Assembly (NCBI GenBank): GCA_009809945.1
Contig: WTPW01001120.1
Span: forward strand, 32,130-96,129
Reading direction: 5' to 3'
Length of the DNA stretch: 64,000 bases
Source: Gigaspora margarita
Lineage: Eukaryota; Glomeromycota; Glomeromycetes; Diversisporales; Gigasporaceae
Position numbers and translations under genes: made by a program. The notes under the pieces are model-generated. The model saw only the letters and a program-made list of their open reading frames with translations. It was not told the origin of the DNA and searched no databases. Position 1 is the stretch's first letter. Each line of letters opens with the position of its first letter. Below, one piece after another: positions 54,744 through 64,000 of the stretch.

Positions 54744-56341
54744 TTAAGTGCTTTTTTTATTTTTGAATATGTCTATGCTCTACTTGAATTCCATTCAAAA
54801 ATTGCTGTTTTTTTTTTCTAAATCTAAAGAAGAAAAAAAATATTAATTTATGTACTAGTAACAAACTAAAATGCTTAATAATAGCTGTAATAACGTAACC
54901 TACCTTTGTTATCTGTTGCTTTATCTATGCGAAATAGATTTGTAAAACTACTTTATTACCTTGTCTAGTAGAGTATTACTGTTCTGCAAATCATATAGAT
55001 CAGCTAGATCTTGAGCCTATGTGCTAAAAACAACTTGCACAACGATTTGCTCATATATTTAAATTTGAAAAAAAAACTTTTACATTAGCATTCTATACAG
55101 ATATTTATAAGAAATACGCTTGTTTCTTCATCTAAGTACAAAATAATTGAGGGAGGACTCTAAAACTATGTGTTGAAAATAATGTATCTAAGTATTTTTT
55201 TTTTGTGCATGTCTATAAAATATTTTTTACCTTACATGTTTGTGCAAGCTTTTGCATATAGAAATGTATTCTAAAAAATTCCTTAATACTTCATCGATCA
55301 ATTACTATATTTGGTAATATCTGAGACTGAATTTAGCTAGCATTTAATATTTAGATGAGCGTATAGTAATTTGATTTTATTTAAATTTTTTTTTATAATC
55401 TGTGCAAATTATTAAATTGTTGAAGATCTGCACAGAAAATTAAAAACCTTAAATAGCTATTGGCAGGGTTGCAGATTTGTGCTATATTTATTTACTCAAT
55501 AACTAGCTAATATATGAATAAGATTATATGCTAAACAACTTTGCTTAAAGAGCTCAAAGTAGGTTACCTAATAAAAAAAAGGTTTTATATTAAAAAGTTA
55601 AAAATTTTAATTTTAGCACAGATAAACCCATTTTTCTTACAAGATAACCTATTTGTTCTTTTAAGGTAAGTTGTTCAAAGCATGTTTATATATATATTTA
55701 TTATCTTATATTGGCACATATTCATTTTCAACAAATTTAAAAAAATACACATATAAACAACAATAAACACGAGTAAACAAACTGATACATGGTTTAAAAG
55801 GCAAGATTGTACTGAGTGAACAAACAACTACATAACCAATTAGAGATAAAATAACAAACCACAAACCAGAAATATTTTAGAACATCTACAGATCAATTAT
55901 TGATTATTTAAAATGAGATTCAACTTAGAAATTAAAAAACTACTACAAAAAAATATACAAGAGATCTTAAGAACTTTGAAAAAATTCAAGAGCAAACCCC
56001 TAAATAAGGATAAAGCAATATCAGATTAGCTAGGCATTCAACATGCAAAACTAGTTTGTGTTATTAGAGAAGTCATTGAGAAATATAATTATATATAGCA
56101 ATCATCAGCAGAAGAGAAAGAATTATTAGAAATAATAAGAAGAAAGCCCAGTTGAGTACTTTGGTTAACCAAGTACCAACAGATAAAGATATTTTACTTC
56201 AGCTAGAATGTGGTATCCAAGACTATGTTACAAAAGAAATACAAGCAATTATAGAAGTAAACAAAAGCATACACCAGCTATGCAAATGCAAACTCGATGC
56301 AAGAGAGTTACAAGAGAAGATTGTAAGAACAAATAGAACAA
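54744..56341. other. AT-rich stretch, possible 5' part of the second LINE
   Basis: No gene to about 55900. From there an A-rich, Lys/Glu-type plus-strand composition begins (for example 'aagagatcttaagaactttg') that may be decayed ORF1 of the LINE that follows. No domain is recognised. Confidence 0.4.
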
Positions 56342-56520
56342 CAGGAACCTGAAATATATATAGATAGGTCAGGTTAATTATAAAATTACTAAAAATATAA
56401 AAATCTGCAGAAAACACCTTAAAAATAAGCAAAAATTACTAAAAATAGAAAAGACCTGCATAAACCCCTCAAAATAAACAAACCAATACCTGACCTATCT
56501 ATGTATATTTTGGGGTCCTG
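56342..56520. mobile_element. MITE with 6-bp target duplication, copy 1
   Basis: 179 bp. Ends 'caggaacctgaaatatatat' and, from the right on the other strand, 'caggaccccaaaatatacat', both continuing into 'agataggtcaggt'. Flanked by gaacaa at 56336-56341 and 56521-56526. The same family lies inverted at 57498-57774. Confidence 0.78.
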
Positions 56521-56529
56521 GAACAACCC

Positions 56530-58700
56530 ATCTAGTAAAAAGATAAAGTTCTTTGAAAATTGAAATAATAGAAAAAGAAGAAGAAAGCACTTTGTAGCAG
56601 ATAGTAATAACAAAGTCAAGAAACTGCAAGACAAACTAAATTAACTATTAATCCAAAAAGAAAATAAGAAAAGAAGCTTTACAAAAACTGATAACCCAAT
56701 ACATGCAAATAAAAAAGAATATATTTGACTCAAAATGGACACCATGAAACAGAGCAAAAGATATAAGTACAAATCAAATTTAGGCTAAACAGGACTTAAA
56801 TATTAAAACTGATCAAGATTATAGCAGACAAAGTCCTAGCACAATTATTATAATATGGGACCTGCCAGAAGAGACAAGAGCTTAAAAAATTCAAAGATGC
56901 TTATACACATATGATAGAACAACAATTCTGGAATATCAAAGAGTTAGAAACAACAAGGCAGCCTGTATTGAAATCTAATATAAAAATCAAATACACTAGA
57001 GGCTTTACAGAACTCCTGGGCATTGTATTACAAAGAAGGAAAACTGTGCTGTGTACACCCAAAAAATTCAATTTGGATATATTTTAAGAAAGGAATACAC
57101 TTAAAGCAATTCTTCAAAATATTTTGAGAACAGCCCTTGAATCAAGTTTACTAAGGCAACTAAAGTACAATAAAGTTAAAATGGTATTTATGTCTAAAAA
57201 CAGAAATAGAAACCCAAGAAGCTTAGTATTTATTTACTTTGCAAAAAATGAAGATCTTAACAAGGCCATATCTTAAAGCATGTACTACTATTATACCAAG
57301 TTACAGTAGAGACTAAAAGAAGCTATATTGAATGACTACAAAGAGAAATCTACAATAAAGAAAAAATACACTTTGAGTAAGTAAAACTTATCCAAAGTAG
57401 AACCTTTTATAAACAGAGGCTACTTTAGTAAAAGAAACAGAAACCACAGAAAGCAACAGGAACTAGCCACAGTATACCAAAAAAGAGATAGATCTCCCAG
57501 GACCCCACAATATTCATAGATAGGTCAGGTATTAGTTTGTTTATTTTTGGGGGTTTTATAGTCTATTTTTTCATAATTTTTACTATTTGTTTATAAATAA
57601 TACATATTATTTTACCAAAATAGGCAATTAGAACTATCAACTAAATTGAAAAGAATACAGATCTTTCTATTTTTAGTAATTTTTTTGCTTATTTTTAAAG
57701 GTTTTCTGCAGATTTTTCTATTTTTAGTAATTTTATAATTGATCTGATCTATCTATGTATATTTTGAGATCTTGATCTCCCTTTAAATTAGATCTGAACA
57801 AACACAACTTAGGTGGCTTATACAACAGGCAAGAACAATCAGCTAGTACCAAAAAGAAAATTACTCAATGAAATACTAGAAAGGTTATACAACTTGGAAG
57901 AAAAGTAGACAATGCCTGTACAGTACTCCTAACAGGTGCTCTAGTCCAACCAAAGAACACAAAAGAAAGGAGTTCACATCCCAAACAAAACAGGGTTAAG
58001 TTTAAAACAGAGAGGCATAAATACTTCTCCTTTTCAAACAAGTAAGTAGACAATTAAGGGTTGTAGTAATAGTGAAGATATTAGCAAAAAGAGACAAAAT
58101 AGCAATACCGCTCCTAGTATATATAACAACAACAAATTAGTAATTATAAATGCAATTTGAAACAATAAAAATATTAATTTAAAAGTTAGTTGCCATAATA
58201 TTAATGGCCTCAGATCAAACTCTCAAAAATTAGATCTTTTAGCTAATTGGATAGCAGAACAATGATTTAATATAATAGGTTTATATTTCATATAAAGAGA
58301 AGTTTTTCTTATTTAAAAATTTATGCAACTTTATCTGGATTTCAGCTAATGCATACTCAGGAAAAAGAAAGGGATCAGGTATAGGCTTAATAATAGACAA
58401 CAAATAGAAAAGGCACATAAAGAAGCTAAATAGAACAAGTAAATATATTTATCAATAAGTCTCTTATTTAAATAGCTAGAAATCACATAACAGTAGTCTA
58501 TTTACCTTCTAATAACAAATCAAAGTAAATTAATTTTGCAGAAGATCTTTGAAAAGCTTATGCAAAGATTATACAATGTACAAATAGTTGTCATGAGTGA
58601 TTTGAATACAGTATTTAACCAGGAAATGAACAGATCTACAAGCAGCAACCAAACAAATAGGAAGAATATCCCATTGCACAACTGGCTTTTAAAGCAAATT
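56530..58700 (+). mobile_element. Decayed LINE with endonuclease domain
   Basis: A-rich coding-like sequence on the plus strand, heavily interrupted. At 58180-58290 an apurinic-endonuclease start is legible ('VSCHNINGLRSN', 'KLDLLANWIAEQ', 'FNIIGL'), followed by 'GSGIGLIIDN' (58375) and 'VVMSDLNTVFNQE' (58587), the equivalent of the GDLN block. Upstream, 56880-57480 and 57860-58050 look like remnants of an ORF1 nucleic-acid-binding protein. RT is absent, so it is 3'-truncated at the palindrome starting near 58700. More than ten stops in the endonuclease region show long decay. Confidence 0.7.
57498..57774. mobile_element. MITE with 6-bp target duplication, copy 2
   Basis: 277 bp, inverted relative to copy 1. 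Starts 'caggaccccacaatattcat' and ends 'ttttgagatcttg'. Flanked by atctcc at 57492-57497 and 57775-57780. Both copies carry 'ctatttttagtaattttt' and 'ggttttctgcag'-type interior blocks. Confidence 0.8.
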
Positions 58701-59165
58701 TTTGTAGATATCACTTTACATATACTATATTTCACTAACAAATTATTTACTGACAAGTTCATTTTACTGACAGTTCATTTCACTAAAGCTCATTTCACTG
58801 ACAAAGTAATTCTGGTCATTGTCATTAGGGTCAGGTCAGTGTTATAAATTCAAAAATTTTTATTCACGCAAATGCAAAAAAAAACATGCGAAAAAAAATT
58901 ATATGCAAGTTATATATATAGAGAGCCCTGATATACAAGCAAATTTAAGTCTATATGCACTGCACCTACTGCACAAATCCAATTTACATCACTGGTTAGG
59001 GTAGGGTCAGAGTAAAATTAGGGTTAAAGTTAGTGTACCTTATAGAAAAAAACTTGTTAGTGAAATGAGCTTTGGTGAAATGAACTGTCAATAAAATGAA
59101 CTTGTTAGTAAATAATTTGTCGATGAAATAGGATGTCTGTGAAGTGATTTTTGGTAAAAAAAATA
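58700..59165. repeat. Long imperfect palindrome with iterated 'ttcatttcact' motif
   Basis: The arm at about 58700-58805 is inverted at about 59040-59165. Both carry 'aaattatttact(g/a)acaagttcatttta' broken into units of about 18 bp ('ttcattt(c/t)act(g/a)a'). The loop of about 240 bp has 'agggttaaagttag'-like motifs. Probably a TIR element. Its left end truncates the LINE. Confidence 0.7.
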
Positions 59166-59559
59166 TGGACTCTAAATTAACTCTAAAAAGTTACTAAAAG
59201 GTTGGATATTTATAGTAGATATTCATTAGCAAAATATATAAACATAATCTTACGTAAGTTATTACAGACCAAAAACTTGTGAAATAATTTTGAATTGATG
59301 CAAATCTTTTGCAATAATCAATTACACAATATTACGCAATAATTGATTACACAAAATTTTTTAAAATAAACTATAGACTTGCACAATATTTCGAAAATAT
59401 ATTTTTACAATGTACTAATATAATACTATATTTGTATTATTTATTTGCAAACTTTCGAAACATAAAAATATACATTACAAAAAAATATAAAAAAAATAAA
59501 ATTTATTATAAAAAACTAAAAAACTGCTCCATACCCGATAAAACAGAAAAAATACCACA
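59166..59559. other. AT-rich spacer
   Basis: Contains short iterations of 'gcaataattgattacac' at about 59310-59350. No gene. Confidence 0.45.
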
Positions 59560-62355
59560 AAACAATTCACTCAAACCACTAAAAAACCATAAGAAATACC
59601 TTCAGCATTTGGTGAAAAGTCATTTTGCGGACCAAAAGAAGTACCACAAGACAATTCACCAATAAAACGTTAAAAGCCCAGAAAAAATACCACAAGACAA
59701 TTCACTAATGAAACATTGAAGGCCCAGAAAAAATATCACAAGACAATTCACCAGAGAATACTGAAGGACCAGAAAAAGTACTAGAGACAATTCACCAGCA
59801 AAACACTGAAGGATAAAAGAAATACCACAAAACAAATTACCAGAAATGCTGAAGAACCGGAAGAAATACTATGAGGCAATTTACTAAAGAACACCAAAGA
59901 ACTAGAACAAGTACCAAAGACAATTTACCAACAAAATGCCAAAAAAATACCACAAGACAATTCACCAGTAAAATGCTGAAGGACCAGAAGAAACATCATA
60001 AGGCAATTCACCAAAAACGGTAAAGGACCAGAAGTACCAAAACCAATTCACTAGCAAAACACCAAAGAACAAAAGAAATACCACAAGACAAATCACCAGA
60101 AACACTGAAAGACCAGAAGAAGTACCAAAGACAAATTACCAGAAATGGCAAAGGACCAGAAGAAGTACAAAGACAATTTACTAGCAAAACACTGAAGAAC
60201 AAAAGAAATACCACAAGGCAATTCACCAGAAATGCCAAAGGACCAGAAGAAGTGCCAAAGACAATTCAACAGCAAAATACTGAAGGATAAAAGAAATACC
60301 ACTAGACAATTTACCGATAAACTGCTGAAGGACCAGAAGAAATACCACAAGACAATTGCCAAAAAATACTGGATAAATTCTAAAAAAGAAAAAAAAAGGT
60401 AGTATAAAACTACCCAAAGAAGTACCAAATACAATTCACCAGTAAAATGCTAAAGAACAAAAGAAATACTACAAGACAATTCACCAGCAAACACCAAAGG
60501 ACCAGAAGAAATACTACAAGGCAACTTATCAGCAAAATGCTAAAGAACAAAAGAAATACTACAAGACAAATCATCAGAAATGCTAAAGGACCAGAAGAAG
60601 TACCAAAAACAATTTACCAGAAACACCAAAGGACCAGAAGTACCAAAGATAATTTATTAGCAAAATACTGAAGTACAAAAGAAATATCATGACAATTCAC
60701 TGAGGACCAGAAGAAATAACATAAGGCAATTCACCAGCAAAACACTGAAGGATAAAAGAAATACTACAAGACAATTTACCGATAAACCACCGAAAGACCA
60801 GAAGAAATACCACAAGACAATTGCCGAAAAACACTAGATAAATTCTATAAAAGAAAAAAAATGGTAGTATAAAACTACCCAAAGAAGTACCAAAGACAAT
60901 TCACTAGTAAAATGCTAAAGAAAAAAGAAATACCACAAGACAATTCACTAGTAAACGCCTAAGGACCAGAAGAAATACCACAAGGCAACTTACTAGCAAA
61001 ACGCTGAAGAACAAAAGAAATACCACAAGACAAATTACCAGAAATGCCAAAGGACCAGAAGAAGTACCAAAAAAATTCACCAGAATCACCAAAGGACCAG
61101 AAGTAACAAAGTCAATTTACTAGCAAAACACTGAAAAACAAAAGAAATACCACAACAATTCACTGGTAAACCACTGAAGGACTAGAAGAAATATCATAAG
61201 GCAATTCACCAGAAAACCACCGAAGAATAAAAGAAATACTACAAGACAATTTACTGATAAACCGCTGAAGGACCAGAAGAAATATCACAAGACAATTGCT
61301 GAAAAAACACCAGATAAATTCTAAAAAAGAAAAAAAAGGTAGTATAAAACAACCCAAAGTAGTACCAAAGACAATTCACCAGTAAAATGCTGAAGAACAA
61401 AAGAAATGCCACAAGACAATTCACTAGCAAACGCCAAAGGACCAGAAGAAATACTACAAGGCAACTTACTAGCAAAACACTGAGAAACAAAAGAAATACC
61501 ACAAGACAAATCACCAGAAACACTGAAGGACCAGAAGAAGTACCAAAGACAATTCAAAAGAAACGCCAAAGAACCAGAAGTACCAAAGACAATTTACTAG
61601 CAAAATGCTGAAGAACAAAAGAAATACCACAAAAATTCACCAGTAAACCGCCGAAAGACTAGAAGAAATATCATAAGGCAATTCATCAGCAAAATGCTAA
61701 AGGATAAAAGAAATACCACAAGACAATTTACTGATAAACCGCTGAAGGACCAGAAGAAATACCACAAGACAATTGTTGAAAAAACACCAAATTAATTCTA
61801 AAAAAGAAAAAAAAAGGGTAGTATAAAACTACCCAAAGAAGTACCAAAGACAATTCACCAGTAAACTGCCAAAAAACAAAAGAAATACCACAAGACAATT
61901 CACAGCAAATGCCAAAAGGCCAGAAGAAATACCACAAGGCAACTTATCAGCAAAATGCCGAAGACCAGAAGAAATATCTCAAGGCAATTCACTAGAAATG
62001 CTGAAGGGTCAAAAGAAGTATCAAAGAAAATTCACTAGCAAAACGCTAAAAAAGGAATAATACAATACAATTCACCAAAAAATGCCAAAGGACCAGAAGA
62101 AATTCCACAAGACAATTCATTAACAAATGCAAAGAGAAATTCTAAAAAAGAGTAGTATAAAACTATCCAAAGAAGCAACTACAAGACAATTCACCAGTAA
62201 AGGACCGGAAAAAATGCCACAGGACAATTTACTAACAAATGCCAAACAACTTACCAGAAAACTCTGAAGGACCAGAAGAAATACTACGAAGAAATACCGC
62301 AAGACAATTCACTAGCAAGACGCCAAATATCAGAAGAAATACCGCAAGACATTTC
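59560..62355. repeat. Minisatellite array with higher-order repeats
   Basis: About 2.8 kb of a unit of roughly 43-50 bp: 'ggaccagaagaaataccaca' plus 'agacaattcaccag' plus 'aaaatgctga'. A marker block with the hairpin 'ggtagtataaaactacc' recurs at about 60399, 60863, 61339, 61818 and 62152, so the higher-order period is about 464-479 bp, with a shortened last unit. Several 60-110-codon frames appear on both strands because of the repeat (Val/Leu/Phe-rich on minus, Lys/Arg/Thr-rich on plus), but none has an independent gene signal. Confidence 0.9.
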
Positions 62356-62545
62356 TATTCTACAACGAAGAGAAACAAACATATAAATAATAAGAAAGAA
62401 AAAAAATAATTTTATATTTATATGATTGCTGATCTTTAATCGTGATTGGGTGATAGCGATGTGATGATATGATGGTGCCCCAAATAATTAAATCAAAACA
62501 TAGTTTGAGTAATATGAAAATTATTAGTTTCAGATTTTTTATAGG
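62356..62545. other. Short spacer after the minisatellite
   Basis: AT-rich, no feature. Confidence 0.45.
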
Positions 62546-62549
62546 TCGT

Positions 62550-63130
62550 ATATTAAAAATTAAATTTATCAGCACAAATATCTAATGAAAGTTTATAATT
62601 TTTTTTTAACTTGAAGCTCACAACTAGCTCTACATGGTAATAGAGCTATTTTTTAAATAATAAATTTCATAAAAATTAATTAATTAATTAATATTTAATA
62701 TTTATATAATAATTAAATGATTTTTATAAACTATTAAAAAAAAGTAGCTCTATTACCATGTAGAGCTAGTTGATAGCTTCAAGCAGTGTTGTACATTTTG
62801 GCTGTCCATAGCCTTTTTTGGCTTGTCCATGTCCAAAATTGTCCAAACGTCCAAGATTGTCCAAAGCTTGTCCAGGCTTTAATAATTAATAAATCTGTTT
62901 AAAAAATATATAACTATATATTTTTTTAGGTGCTGAACACATTCCAGTTAAAATTAAAATAGATTATCTTAATAAAATTTTAAGCAATTTTACTTTATTT
63001 AATTGTTCAAAATTGTTCAAAATTGTCCAAATCATTGTCCAAAGCTGTCCCATGACAACACTGGCTCAAGTTAAAAAAAATTTATAAACTTTCATTAGAT
63101 ATTTATACTAATAAATGTAAATTTAAATTT
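62550..63130. repeat. Palindromic TIR element, split by a hAT MITE
   Basis: The left arm (about 62550-62660) has 'atctaatgaaagtttata', 'aacttgaagct' and 'agctctacatggtaatagag'. Their inverses occur in 62740-62783 and, after the inserted MITE, 63064-63130. Removing the MITE rejoins the right arm. Centre AT-rich ('attaattaattaat'). No coding sequence. Confidence 0.8.
62784..63063. mobile_element. hAT-type MITE nested in the palindrome
   Basis: 280 bp with ends 'cagtgttgt' and 'acaacactg'. Flanking copies are gcttcaag (62776-62783) and gctcaag (63064-63070), an 8-bp duplication in which the right copy has lost one T. The interior is dominated by repeated 'ttgtccaaa' on both sides. Confidence 0.85.
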
Positions 63131-64000
63131 ATAATTATTAATTATTTTTATAACCATCTAATCGATTTAATGATAATATCAAAGTTTAACCATTAATAAA
63201 TCCAAAATTAATGATCTTCATATGTTATCCCAACTATGTTTGATTTTATTAGTTGAGGCGCCACCCTAATGTGATGACAAACCATAAAATTGTCGTAATA
63301 TTTCGCTAATTATTTTGTAATATTTCGTAATTAATTACATAATATTTTGTAATTAGGTATTTCGCAATATTTTGCAATATATTGCGTTATATTACAGCAT
63401 TTTTACGTTGCGTAATTTATTGCGCAATATTACATACTATAAAATTTGCTGATGTTGTAACTACTTAGGTTATACAACTCCAATTACTTTTCTTTTTCAA
63501 GCTAGTATGCTAATAATTATTTCTATAGCAATTACAATACACAAAAGCAAAATTTTTTAGAATTTATTTGGAATCTTTGGATAAGCAAAAAGAGAAAGCT
63601 TTATTTTTTTTAATTAAAACTACTAGAAATTTGTTAACAAATAAGATAAATTAGTAAAAAAATTGGTTTATTTTAGTTTACTAATTAGACTTTTGATTTA
63701 CAATTTTGTTTAATATTATTCTCCTCTCTGGGTTCAAGAGCTTTCTAAAATTAAACAGGTCAATCAGAATGTTCATTGCATCCAGTAAGTCTTATGTTTA
63801 TAAGTATAATTATTTTTGCAACTTTAACATATTTGTTTAAATTGATCTCCTTCTCTTACCACACATAAGTTTGTAAAGAAACATTAAACAAAATATAACC
63901 TTAATTATATTATTAAAAGAAATTATAGATAAGGGCCCAAAAATGAAAATAATTACAGATAAGGGTATAAAATAAAAATAATTACAAACAGAGGCCCATT
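63131..64000. other. AT-rich terminal stretch with short iterated motifs
   Basis: At about 63290-63435 the motif 'gtaatatttcg(t/c)' recurs every 15-25 bp in direct and variant form. No gene. The window ends in a short imperfect repeat 'aaaataattacagataagg' with no boundary visible. Confidence 0.5.

Noticed and set aside
59432-62302. Many 60-113-codon frames on both strands, some with membrane-like composition
   Set aside because: They arise from the 47-bp minisatellite lacking stops in several frames and do not persist outside the array.

Overview
The window looks like nuclear DNA of an arbuscular mycorrhizal fungus (Glomeromycotina, Rhizophagus-like). This is inferred from a very AT-rich, gene-poor and transposon-crowded background, short GT-AG introns of about 67-104 bp, intronless F-box/LRR genes in a local duplication, a WD-like/ion-transport (TRP-like) channel gene, and tyrosine-recombinase retroelements. 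No bacterial signals were seen.

Layout. 1-8.2 kb: a satellite array, small non-autonomous elements (one with a perfect 8-bp target duplication) and low-complexity AT-rich DNA. 8.3-13.8 kb: an F-box/LRR relic, then a decayed LINE (RT, RNase H, C-terminal Cys/His domain, A-rich tail) split by a MITE. 15.5-30.1 kb: a tandem duplication of an F-box gene (copies at 17.6-19.1 and 20.8-22.3 kb). Between the coding region and the conserved upstream sequence of the second copy sits a 6.5-kb DNA transposon with about 1.1-kb terminal inverted repeats and a four-exon transposase-like gene ending in a RING-like domain. A MITE, itself holding a smaller MITE, lies inside that transposon. 30.9-37.0 kb: a non-autonomous hAT element with a perfect 8-bp duplication, filled by a Ngaro/DIRS-like fossil. 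37.4-39.6 kb: a SAMHD1-like dNTPase pseudogene. 40.2-40.8 kb: a leucine-rich-repeat relic. 41.2-45.4 kb: a seven-exon TRP-like channel gene. 47.2-48.1 kb: a Helitron-like element built on 279-bp repeats. 49.3-54.7 kb: a second Ngaro/DIRS-like fossil. 56-58.7 kb: a decayed second LINE carrying two MITEs with 6-bp duplications. 59.5-62.3 kb: a higher-order minisatellite. 62.5-63.1 kb: a palindromic element split by a hAT MITE.

Host genes with a good case for function are few: the two F-box proteins (probable SCF substrate receptors) and perhaps the channel. Because the F-box locus is duplicated, each copy serves as an outgroup for the other, so several insertions can be ordered in time from this window alone. 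The most original signals are the long-TIR transposon with its unassigned transposase, its position between an F-box gene and its upstream region, and the matching end architecture of the two tyrosine-recombinase fossils.
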